Below, piece after piece: positions 26,237 to 34,707 of a stretch of 64,000 bases of DNA; within the stretch, counting starts at the first letter, position 1; each line of letters opens with the position of its first letter. The notes below the pieces were generated by a model. The model searched no databases. It had not been told where the DNA came from and was given only the letters and a program-made list of their open reading frames with translations. The translations under genes and the position numbers were made by a program. The stretch is from Shewanella sediminis HAW-EB3 (GTDB lineage Bacteria; Pseudomonadota; Gammaproteobacteria; Enterobacterales; Shewanellaceae), in the NCBI RefSeq assembly GCF_000018025.1, contig NC_009831.1:2294001-2358000 (forward strand), given 5' to 3'.

Positions 26237-26578
26237 TTACTGAGCGATGATCTCTTTGATGATAAACTCTTTGCCGCTGAGTAATCCCCACTCATCACTG
26301 TCGCAGTGCGGACATTGTGAACGATTTTCAATGATATTAAACACCTGATGGCAAGCTTTACAGAGTGCATTGGCGGGTAAGATTTCAATTTCTAACTTAG
26401 TCTTCTCGAGCATTGTGCCATCGACCGCCGCCGGATAGCAGGTTTGGATATAGGTGGGGATCATGGATGACAGCTGGCCGATTTGCAGCACTATGGTATC
26501 GACACTCTGTAATTGATTACTCTCTGCCACTTGAATGACTTTTTTAACGACTCCAATGACAACGCCTAGTTCGTGCAT
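26237..26578 (-). CDS. hypA: HypA-type nickel metallochaperone
   Basis: 113 residues, the usual HypA length. The start MHELG keeps the nickel-binding Met-His-Glu of the family, and two CXXC pairs (CKAC and CPHC, about 73-92) hold the structural zinc. HypA passes nickel, with HypB, to the large subunit of [NiFe] hydrogenases. It is the last gene of a minus-strand set that begins with hypB and has a large FeS/FAD oxidoreductase in the middle, an unusual order. The hyaA operon at the start of the window lies 26 kb away and probably has its own maturation genes, so this may be a second HypA. Confidence 0.9.
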   Translation of the reverse strand: MHELGVVIGVVKKVIQVAESNQLQSVDTIVLQIGQLSSMIPTYIQTCYPAAVDGTMLEKTKLEIEILPANALCKACHQVFNIIENRSQCPHCDSDEWGLLSGKEFIIKEIIAQ

Positions 26579-26656
26579 ATCAGCCTCCTTTCTTGAGGGA
26601 AAACGATCGACAGTAACGGCCGGGACATAGTTTCATGACCCGACCGTTCCAGATCT

Positions 26657-29344
26657 CTAGTCAGTCATCAGGGCTTTAATGCGCTTGATGGGCGCATTGA
26701 CCGCAATTTTGACTTTACGTTTCAGTGCGTGTTTTATGATGACTTTTTTTACCGTGCGAAGGTCGGCGCCATCGGCGTCATAGGCCCTGACCAGAGAGAT
26801 AGCATCGAACTGGCACTTCGTCGTGCAGGCACCGCAGCCGATACACATAAACTCATCGGCAACGGCAACACCACATCCCAAACAACGCTCAGTTTCCTGC
26901 TGTACCTGCTCCTGAGTAAAGGTGCCGCGCAGATCTCTGAAGGTTTGCTTAGACTCCTTACCGTCAACATGATCGAGTGCCTGTCTCGGCGTGTTATCGA
27001 AGCCATCGAGATTCAGCTTATCTTTGTCGAATGAACGATAATCACGCTTAATACGCCCCAGTACCAGACTCTGACCGTGCTGAACATAGCGATGGATGGA
27101 GATGGCGCCTTCTTTGCCATGAGCGATAGCATCGATAGCAAACTGAGGTCCGGTTAATACATCTCCGCCGACAAAAATGTCCGCTTCATGGGTCTGGAAG
27201 GTATCTGGATCGGCCTGAACAGTTAGGTTGGGATTTAACTCCAGGCGACTGTCTGTAAGCAAGTTGCCCCAATCCATAGCCTGTCCGACTGAGATCAACA
27301 CATGATCGGCCTCCACCAGTGTGGTGGTCTGTTCATCGAAGCGGGGAGCGAATTTGCCCTCTTCATCCAATACGGACAGACACTTGGCGAATGCGACGCC
27401 AGTCACTTTTCCATCATGGGTGATGATACGTTTGGGTCCCCAGGAGTTGTTGATGGAAATTTCCTCACTGAGCGCCTCTTCAACTTCTTCGACATGGGCA
27501 GGCATCTGATCCAAGCTTTCGAGGGTAAAGAGATCTACGGTGCTGGCGCCTACACGCGTCGCCGTTCTGGCGACATCGATGGCAACATTGCCGCCGCCGA
27601 TAACAACGACCTTACCATCAAGATTATCTGTTTCGCCCAGATTTACTTTGCGAAGAAAATCCACCCCGGTCGATACGCCAACGGCATCTTCACCAATAAG
27701 ACCTAAGCGTCTGCCAGCTTGTGCCCCGATTGCGAGATAGAATGCTTGGTATTCCTGGCCTCTTAACTCGCTCAGACTGATATCTTTGCCCACTTCGACG
27801 CCACATCTGAAGGTGACACCTAAGGCTCTTAATACCTCTATTTCGGCATTGATGACCTCTTTCTCGAGTCGATAGGAGGGGATCCCCAGGGTTAACATGC
27901 CGCCTAGGGCAGTTTGCTTTTCAAATACGGTGACCTGGTATCCTTCAATCGCCAGAAAATATGCGCAGGAGAGTCCCGCTGGTCCACTGCCAATAATGGC
28001 AATTTTATTGTCATGGCTATGCTTAATTTCGGGAATAAAACGGGTTTTAGCATCGAGATCTTGCTGGGCAATAAACTTCTTTATCTCATCGATAGCAACC
28101 GGATGATCAATGTCTCCACGGGTACAGTCGGACTCGCACTTTTTCGGACAGATCCGGCCACATACTGCGGGGAAGGGGTTTTCTCGCTTAATCAGCTCGA
28201 GAGCCTCACGGTATTTTCCCTGAGCCGCCAATTTGATATAGCCCTGAATACCGATATGGGCAGGGCATTCGGCCTTACAAGGGCTGGTGCCACCATCGAG
28301 TACGACTTGTTTGTTGGTTCGGTAATCGGGGTTCCATTTATCCGGGCCCCAGTGAGTATCATGAGGCAAATCTCTCTTTGCCGTTTTGGCGGGGGATATC
28401 TCGCATAACTTTTGACCTAACTTCAATGCATTGGTGGGACAGACCTCGACACACTCGCCGCAAGCTACGCACTGCTCGGCATCGATTTTGACCACATAGT
28501 TGGATCGGACCATATCCGGATTTTGCCACATGCCAGCAAGACGGAGCGCGAAACAACCACAACCGCAGCAATTACAGATGGCATGGGTCTCCCCGGAGCC
28601 ATCGAAGTTTGGCATACTATGCATCAAGCCATTTTCTTCGGCTTTTCTGATCACCTCGAACGCGTCTTCCCGGGTGATCTTTCGGCCACGGCCGGTACGA
28701 ATATAGTATTCGGCGGCGTGTCCCATCTGGATGCACATATCTTCTTTGAGGTGACCACAGCCTTCACCCATGGCCTCTCTCGATGTGCGGCAGGCGCAAT
28801 CGGAAAGCGAGAAGAGGCTGTTGTCATTCAGGTATTTGGATACCTCTTCATAGGAGGCGCTGCGAGTCTCGCCATCGATGGCGGTTTGAATGGGGATCAC
28901 CCGCATAGGCCCTGAGCCCACGGGGATATTTCCTGCGGCGAGTGGGCCCTTTTTCTTGCCAAAAGCATCGAAGGCGGCGCCGAGTTGGGGGAACTTTTGG
29001 ATCAACTCCTTGTTGTTGACGATCATCTCCATATGACCGGGAACCCAGACATCTATCCAGTATTTATCGACACCATCGATTTCGTTGACAAAGGCGGCAC
29101 CGACCATGGCGACCTGCCAAAGAAGCTTGGCGGTTTCCTCTTCCGATTTTCCGCACTGCTGGGCGACCTCTTGTGCGCTAAGGGGCTTACGCAAGGCTAA
29201 GCAAAGTGCCACTTCGGCCATGGGCTCGGTAACGATAGGCTCCAGGATTTGGTACTCGGGATCGCCTTGCTTAATTTCATTCCTTGAACCTCGCTTGGTT
29301 CGGCTGATCTTATTGGCGAGGTCTAATACTTTTTCTTTAACCAT
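26657..29344 (-). CDS. Large FeS/FAD pyridine-nucleotide oxidoreductase between hypB and hypA
   Basis: 895 residues from the ATG at 29344, which follows TTGGAG; an upstream start adds 16 unlikely residues. The order is: a winged-helix-like segment (KPLSAQEVAQQCGKSEEETA); a Cys-rich domain (SDCACRTSRE, GEGCGH, CNCCGCGC); a [4Fe-4S] motif (CVACGECVEVCP); a GltD-like N-terminal Cys region (CKAECPAHIGIQ, CGRICPKKCESDC); an FAD site (IIGSGPAGLSCAYFL); an NAD(P) site (VVVIGGGNVAIDVA); and a last [4Fe-4S] motif (CIGCGACTTKC). It resembles glutamate-synthase small-chain-like electron bifurcating or ferredoxin-linked enzymes. The substrate is unknown. Location between hypB and hypA suggests redox support for a nickel enzyme. 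Confidence 0.87.
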   Translation of the reverse strand: MVKEKVLDLANKISRTKRGSRNEIKQGDPEYQILEPIVTEPMAEVALCLALRKPLSAQEVAQQCGKSEEETAKLLWQVAMVGAAFVNEIDGVDKYWIDVWVPGHMEMIVNNKELIQKFPQLGAAFDAFGKKKGPLAAGNIPVGSGPMRVIPIQTAIDGETRSASYEEVSKYLNDNSLFSLSDCACRTSREAMGEGCGHLKEDMCIQMGHAAEYYIRTGRGRKITREDAFEVIRKAEENGLMHSMPNFDGSGETHAICNCCGCGCFALRLAGMWQNPDMVRSNYVVKIDAEQCVACGECVEVCPTNALKLGQKLCEISPAKTAKRDLPHDTHWGPDKWNPDYRTNKQVVLDGGTSPCKAECPAHIGIQGYIKLAAQGKYREALELIKRENPFPAVCGRICPKKCESDCTRGDIDHPVAIDEIKKFIAQQDLDAKTRFIPEIKHSHDNKIAIIGSGPAGLSCAYFLAIEGYQVTVFEKQTALGGMLTLGIPSYRLEKEVINAEIEVLRALGVTFRCGVEVGKDISLSELRGQEYQAFYLAIGAQAGRRLGLIGEDAVGVSTGVDFLRKVNLGETDNLDGKVVVIGGGNVAIDVARTATRVGASTVDLFTLESLDQMPAHVEEVEEALSEEISINNSWGPKRIITHDGKVTGVAFAKCLSVLDEEGKFAPRFDEQTTTLVEADHVLISVGQAMDWGNLLTDSRLELNPNLTVQADPDTFQTHEADIFVGGDVLTGPQFAIDAIAHGKEGAISIHRYVQHGQSLVLGRIKRDYRSFDKDKLNLDGFDNTPRQALDHVDGKESKQTFRDLRGTFTQEQVQQETERCLGCGVAVADEFMCIGCGACTTKCQFDAISLVRAYDADGADLRTVKKVIIKHALKRKVKIAVNAPIKRIKALMTD

Positions 29345-29456
29345 GGTTATGGCTCCAACAATAAATGGCGACTGACTTATGCTTGCTCTCAATTGCGCTT
29401 AATCTCTATGGCGCTCGATATGAGTTGCGTGTGATATCACTTGCAATAGATTTCAG

Positions 29457-30131
29457 TTATGTTTGATTCCACGTTATGGTCTGTTGCTGCAGCCAATCAG
29501 ACCACTCGGCAATGCCTTCACCGGTTTTGGCCGAGATAGGGATAATGGTGATATTGGGGTTTAGTTTTCTGACGCGCTGCTTTACCGCTTCGATATCGAA
29601 GTCGAAAAAGCCGATGGCATCGATTTTGTTAATCAGCAACACATCCACTATCGAGAACATCAATGGGTACTTAAGGGGCTTATCATCCCCCTCGGGTACG
29701 CTGAGGATCATGGCATTCTTCGATGCGCCCGTGTCAAATTCGGCAGGGCAGACTAAGTTGCCCACATTTTCCAGTATGGCTAAATCCAGATTATCGGTGT
29801 CTAATCCGATCAGCCCCTGTCTGGTCATATCGGCATCTAGGTGGCACATGCCGCCGGTGTGTAGCTGGATCACCCGGGTCCCGGTTTGGGCTATGGTGTG
29901 GGCATCGACATCCGAGTCGATATCGGCTTCCATGATGCCAATATTCATTTCTTCACCGAGCGCTTCGATGGTTCTCACTAAGGTGGTGGTTTTACCCGAG
30001 CCCGGTGACGACATAAGGTTGAGCAGAAACACTTTCTCCTCTTTCAATTCGTCTCTTAACAAGTCAGCCTGAATATTGTTGTTTTCAAATACGCTTTCTT
30101 TAATTTCAAGAGTCTTAAACGTGTCCATCAT
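29457..30131 (-). CDS. hypB: HypB-type GTPase for nickel insertion
   Basis: 224 residues from the ATG at 30131, which follows AAGGGG closely; the frame is open further up to 30230, but that part (MSIDTTPPPHFCKAG) is not family-like. Seen are the P-loop SPGSGKTT, the metal-binding HTGGMCHLDADM (Cys-His pair), ENVGNLVCPAEFD and the NKID guanine motif. The family hydrolyses GTP to release nickel to the hydrogenase. The N-terminal CXXCGC nickel site of E. coli HypB is absent. It opens the hypB-oxidoreductase-hypA set, with the next gene 112 bp downstream. Confidence 0.9.
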   Translation of the reverse strand: MMDTFKTLEIKESVFENNNIQADLLRDELKEEKVFLLNLMSSPGSGKTTTLVRTIEALGEEMNIGIMEADIDSDVDAHTIAQTGTRVIQLHTGGMCHLDADMTRQGLIGLDTDNLDLAILENVGNLVCPAEFDTGASKNAMILSVPEGDDKPLKYPLMFSIVDVLLINKIDAIGFFDFDIEAVKQRVRKLNPNITIIPISAKTGEGIAEWSDWLQQQTITWNQT

Positions 30132-30230
30132 TTTCCCCTTATTCTGAAACTGTTCCAACAAACGAGTGTCATTCGGCTTGTTTACACCTGCCTTACAAAA
30201 ATGAGGGGGAGGTGTAGTATCGATCGACAT

Positions 30231-30595
30231 TTGCTAGTTTTAGCTGGTTAGAGTATTTACTCTATTTATGTTGTTAATTTACGTTTTTTGCTATTGTTTT
30301 GTTGTGATAATTCTCGCAAAACATGAATGATGAGCGTCGTGATTTAGATGTTCACTAGTACAGGCTGATGAAATATATTGAAAATAATCATGAGGAGATG
30401 GGAGAGATAAATATGGGTTATTATTACAAATGTGATGCTTCTCAGGCTTTTTAAGATTATGCTGGAGCAATTCATATTTATGAGACGTCAGGCAATGACA
30501 TATTTACTTTCAATTAGCGGATAATTATCCATACTGAAAGTAGACCTATTTTTAAGGGGTTAAAACAATGGCACTAAGCGGTAAAAGAGCTTGAT
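30231..30595. other. Divergent promoter region with a possible micro-ORF
   Basis: About 365 AT-rich bases between hypB (minus) and the diguanylate cyclase (plus). A 13-codon ORF (MGYYYKCDASQAF, 30413-30454) follows GAGGAGATGGGAGAG, a strong ribosome-site-like string, but it has no other support. I see no clear FNR box. Confidence 0.35.
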
Positions 30596-32500
30596 ATGAA
30601 GGCGATTTCGGGCAGTTCAAATTTTTCCACCTCAATAATACGAAGGCGGTATTATTGGATATTTACGCTTTTTTTCCTGCTGTTTGGTAGCTTAGTTGCG
30701 GTGATCACCTCCTTGATTAACTACAACATTCAATATACCAATATTGAAAGTGAGATCCGTGAAAAGGTGGCCGCAGAAAAGGCCATTAAACATGACTTGC
30801 TTTATGAATTTATGCAGCATGCAGAAAATGTGGTTGGTGCAATCGCGGCTAGCGAGTTAACAATCAAATATGTAACGACAAACAGTCCCGATGCACATCG
30901 TAACCTCAATCACCTTCTGCTTGCCGCCACAATGTCTAATGATTCATTTATGCAACTGCGTTTCATCGAATCATCGGGAATGGAGGCGGCCAGGGTCGAT
31001 CGAATTAAAGGTGAAGATACGCCAGTCATCATCCCTAAACCCTTGCTTCAGAATAAACAAGATAGGTACTACTTCAGAGAGGCTGCACCCTTATCGGATG
31101 GGACATATTGGCATTCACACTTTGACCTGAATATGGAGCACGGTCAGATTGAGATACCTATTCGTCCAACATTTCGTATTGCGACCCCGGTATTTTCACA
31201 AGATGTGTTTTCGGGTTTGATCATTGCGAACATCTCTCTCGATCCGCTCTTGTCCACACTCGGTGCATCATCCGACTTCGATATCTATATCATAGATAAG
31301 GAGGGGGAGTTTATTCTTCATCCCTTACCTGAGCAGGGCTGGAGTCGATACCTTCCTAATCGTTCTAACGTGTTCACGCAATTTCCTGAGTTCGGAAATT
31401 CTGTTTTAGAGGTGAAAGATACCCATAAGGGGGATCATTTCACCTTCCAGATAAGCGAGATCCTTAAGAACCATGACGAAGCGTTTGTTATGGCCGTCCC
31501 GCGCAAGAGTCTGCTTGCTAAATTCAAGAAAAATAACATGTTAACTGCGGGCCTTACCGCGCTTACTGTGCTGCTGGTTTCATTAGTTCTGTCGGGCTTA
31601 GTAGCCATTATTCCTGCTAGGTTACAGAGAAAACTGACCGACGCGTATTTTAAAATTAAAAATTATGCCGAGATCATTAATAGATATGTCATCACATCAT
31701 CGACAGACAGAGCGGGCCATATCTTGTCTACCAGCGCCGCCTGCAGCGAGGTGTATGGTTTCTCGGCCGAAGAGATGAAGGGAAAGAGACACAATATTGT
31801 AAAACACCCGGATACTCCCGCCGAAACCCATGAGGATATATGGCGAACGATTCTGCAGGGAAAAACATGGCACGGGGAAATTAAAGATAAAGCTAAGAAT
31901 GGCAACAGCTTCTGGCTTAACCATGTGATCACTCCTGATTTTGACGATAACGGCAAGATTGTAGGTTTTACCTCGGTAAGTCACGATATTACGGATAGAA
32001 AGGAGATCGAGCGTTTGTCAGTTACGGACACACTTACCGGACTCAATAACCGTCGTCGACTCGATGAGCTGTTTATTAATGAATTTGATCGCTTCAATCG
32101 ATATGAGCGTCAATTTAGTATGATCTTGCTCGATGTCGATCACTTTAAACAGGTTAACGATAAATTTGGTCATAAGGTTGGTGACAAAGTCCTGATCGAG
32201 ATGGGAGAGATCTTGGCTTCGAGTGTCCGTAAAAATGATCTGCTGGGCCGGTGGGGCGGCGAAGAATTTCTGCTTATTTGTCCCGAAACCTCCATCGATG
32301 GTGCGATAGATCTGGCTGAAAAAATACGCAAAATCATCGAAGACACTGATTTTCCGGAAATCGGCAGTGTGACCGCCAGTTTCGGAGTGACAGTTTCGAT
32401 AAAGGATGACAGTGACGAGGATATGTTTATTCGCGCAGATAATGCCTTGTATACGGCTAAGCGAGATGGTCGAAACTGTGTCGTTCAATTAACCCGATGA
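30596..32500 (+). CDS. Membrane sensor diguanylate cyclase (Cache-PAS-GGDEF)
   Basis: 634 residues. A first membrane span (about 21-42) and a second (about 306-330) enclose a periplasmic dCache-like sensor domain. A PAS domain follows (about 345-465; STDRAGHILSTSAACSEVYGFSAEEM, FTSVSHDITDRK), then a GGDEF domain with GRWGGEEF at about 551-558, an active-site variant that keeps the glutamates. It should make cyclic di-GMP in response to a periplasmic ligand and a redox or other PAS signal. It has no EAL domain. The gene is monocistronic. The ligand is unknown. Confidence 0.92.
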   Translation: MKAISGSSNFSTSIIRRRYYWIFTLFFLLFGSLVAVITSLINYNIQYTNIESEIREKVAAEKAIKHDLLYEFMQHAENVVGAIAASELTIKYVTTNSPDAHRNLNHLLLAATMSNDSFMQLRFIESSGMEAARVDRIKGEDTPVIIPKPLLQNKQDRYYFREAAPLSDGTYWHSHFDLNMEHGQIEIPIRPTFRIATPVFSQDVFSGLIIANISLDPLLSTLGASSDFDIYIIDKEGEFILHPLPEQGWSRYLPNRSNVFTQFPEFGNSVLEVKDTHKGDHFTFQISEILKNHDEAFVMAVPRKSLLAKFKKNNMLTAGLTALTVLLVSLVLSGLVAIIPARLQRKLTDAYFKIKNYAEIINRYVITSSTDRAGHILSTSAACSEVYGFSAEEMKGKRHNIVKHPDTPAETHEDIWRTILQGKTWHGEIKDKAKNGNSFWLNHVITPDFDDNGKIVGFTSVSHDITDRKEIERLSVTDTLTGLNNRRRLDELFINEFDRFNRYERQFSMILLDVDHFKQVNDKFGHKVGDKVLIEMGEILASSVRKNDLLGRWGGEEFLLICPETSIDGAIDLAEKIRKIIEDTDFPEIGSVTASFGVTVSIKDDSDEDMFIRADNALYTAKRDGRNCVVQLTR

Positions 32501-32564
32501 ATTGAGAAAGAGCAGTTTCGTTATATCAATCGGTATTATCTCTCTGTGCCGGATCATCAAAGAT

Positions 32565-32585
32565 AGGTGCCGTGAGTCGGCACCT
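32565..32585. terminator. Hairpin between convergent genes
   Basis: AGGTGCCG, loop TGAGT, CGGCACCT make a perfect 8-bp GC-rich stem between the cyclase and recD. There is no T run, so termination is only probable. Confidence 0.4.
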
Positions 32586-32655
32586 GCCACACAAGGCTAT
32601 CTGCTCCATTAACCTCTGTTTTAGTACTCAATTAACTCTCCAGATGTGTCGGTCT

Positions 32656-34707
32656 CTATCCCCATAAACGTCTCGCAAGCCCGGACGAGCGTTGAGTGGC
32701 CTGCAGGCTGGCATGCTCGAAAACGGCTTGTGAGCCCAGGCAGGTAAAATGCAGCTTGGCGCGGGTGATGGCCGTATAAACCAGTTCCTTTGTCAGCAAC
32801 TGTTTTTGGGCCGGGCTGGGCCAGATGGGCAGCACGAGCGCTACATTGGCAAACTCGCTGCCCTGGCTCTTATGTACCGTCATGGCAAAGCAGGTATCGT
32901 GGCTTGGAAGGCGTGCGGGTAGCACCTTTAAGATACTGCCATCGGCCTGAATAAAGTGTGCCATCAGGCGGGCAGAGTGTTTCGCCGTATCGCCATCTTG
33001 GGCTAAATGATCTGATACCGTGTTTAAGTCATCCGGTAAGATAAGGCCAATATCGCCGTTAAATAGCCCCAGGTTATAATCGTTGCTTTGGATTATCACC
33101 GGGCGGCCCGGATAAAACTCGGTGTCGGCACTGATAAGTTTGGCCTGCTTCAGTGCGGCGGTCACACCCTGATTGATGCCATCGACACCATACTCGCCCG
33201 CCCGCATGGCACATAATACTCGAAACTCGTTATAACAATCGATGATTTCACTGGCATCTTTGTTGTCATCTTTAGCCATCTCGAGATATCGCCGATAATG
33301 CTCCACCGCTTGGGTGAGTAGTGCATCTAGCCCCGAATTGCCTGCATTGGTTTTCAGGTGTTCAATCCACAATAGCTCATCATATCCGGTTTGCCATACC
33401 TGCATAATTCGGCCTTTGTCTGAGTTATTGACCGCACCTGCCAGTTGACCTATGCCTGCATCTCCTTTAAATCTGTGGCTGTGCATCAGCATACACAGGC
33501 TATCGCCAATCTTAGGTGACTGGCTGATAAAGGGGCTAAGGTCAAACCCTGATAATGTAGAAAGATACCCGGCATAGTCGCTCGAATATCGCATCTGCCA
33601 CTTGGCATCACTGGCATTTGTTCTGGTATTTTTCTGTTTTAATCCAGCACAGATGTCTGCTAACACGGCCCCGGCTTCCACCGAGGCTAACTGATCTTGA
33701 TCGCCCAGTAGAATGAGTCTGGCATGTGTGGGGAGCGCCGAGAGCAGCTTGTGCATCATGGGCAGGTCGACCATAGAGGCTTCATCTACAACGAGCAGAT
33801 CCAGCCTGAGGGGGTTATCTTTATGGTGCCTGAATTTGGGGGAGTTCGGGATCACGCCAAGCAAGCGGTGCAGGGTGGAGGCCTCCTCCGGTACCCGGCT
33901 CAAGCTGGTTAAATCAATTTGGTCGGCAAACGGTGCCAGTTCCATTTTCAGGCGCACCTTCGAGGCTTTGATTGACTCACTCAATCGCGCGGCAGCCTTA
34001 CCCGTCGGCGCAACTAATCGTATGGTCATGGCCGCTTGCTGTGTCAGTAAAAACAGCAATTTAGTTACCGTGGTGGTTTTACCCGTGCCCGGGCCACCGG
34101 TTATTACCGCTAAACGTTTGGTAAAGGCGGTAGCCGTTGCTATTTTTTGCCAGTCAAAGTCGGTGGCACCCATCTCATCGCTTTGGGGGAACAGCATCTC
34201 TAATGTGCTGCGGGTATGATTGATCTCTGTGGGCTGCTCATTTATTTCAACATCGGCTAACAGGGTGAGGTAACTCGCGACTTGAGTCTCGAACTGATAA
34301 TAGCGCTGCAGGTACAGATCGCCATTGTCTAAAATTATCGGTGTTGAAGGTGAGCTGGCTTGCTCCAAACCCGGTGAACTAATTGCATTGAACTGCGCTA
34401 ATATCTCAATGATTTCATTGTGGCTGCACAGTATCTGACAATTTGATATCGGCTCCTGCATCGGATTATCGAGCATAATCTGATGTATCGGCAGGCAGGT
34501 GTGCTGCTGAGAAAGCTGTCGACTCAATAGGGCACAGATAAGCAGAAATAGTTCACTATATGTGTGGTCAGCGTGTTCTGTCTTGTGTAGCTTAATCTTA
34601 TGTAGCTGAGCCATCTCGAGTGCGAAGTGTCTGTCCAGTGGTGTAATTAATCGCTCAGACTCCCAGACTTTCAGCAGGGCTTTGATTGGCTGTGTTGACT
34701 GGATCAT
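32656..34707 (-). CDS. recD: Exodeoxyribonuclease V subunit RecD
   Basis: 683 residues, longer than E. coli RecD (608), with acidic insertions near 330-360. The superfamily 1B helicase motifs are present: GGPGTGKTTTVTKLL (motif I), LVVDEASMVDL (II), LLGDQDQLASVEAG (III), MTVHKSQGSEF and YTAITRAK (VI). RecD is the 5'-3' motor of RecBCD, which processes double-strand ends and degrades foreign linear DNA. The start ATG overlaps the recB stop by four bases (ATGA), so the two are translationally coupled. It is the last gene of recC-recB-recD. Confidence 0.95.
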   Translation of the reverse strand: MIQSTQPIKALLKVWESERLITPLDRHFALEMAQLHKIKLHKTEHADHTYSELFLLICALLSRQLSQQHTCLPIHQIMLDNPMQEPISNCQILCSHNEIIEILAQFNAISSPGLEQASSPSTPIILDNGDLYLQRYYQFETQVASYLTLLADVEINEQPTEINHTRSTLEMLFPQSDEMGATDFDWQKIATATAFTKRLAVITGGPGTGKTTTVTKLLFLLTQQAAMTIRLVAPTGKAAARLSESIKASKVRLKMELAPFADQIDLTSLSRVPEEASTLHRLLGVIPNSPKFRHHKDNPLRLDLLVVDEASMVDLPMMHKLLSALPTHARLILLGDQDQLASVEAGAVLADICAGLKQKNTRTNASDAKWQMRYSSDYAGYLSTLSGFDLSPFISQSPKIGDSLCMLMHSHRFKGDAGIGQLAGAVNNSDKGRIMQVWQTGYDELLWIEHLKTNAGNSGLDALLTQAVEHYRRYLEMAKDDNKDASEIIDCYNEFRVLCAMRAGEYGVDGINQGVTAALKQAKLISADTEFYPGRPVIIQSNDYNLGLFNGDIGLILPDDLNTVSDHLAQDGDTAKHSARLMAHFIQADGSILKVLPARLPSHDTCFAMTVHKSQGSEFANVALVLPIWPSPAQKQLLTKELVYTAITRAKLHFTCLGSQAVFEHASLQATQRSSGLARRLWG

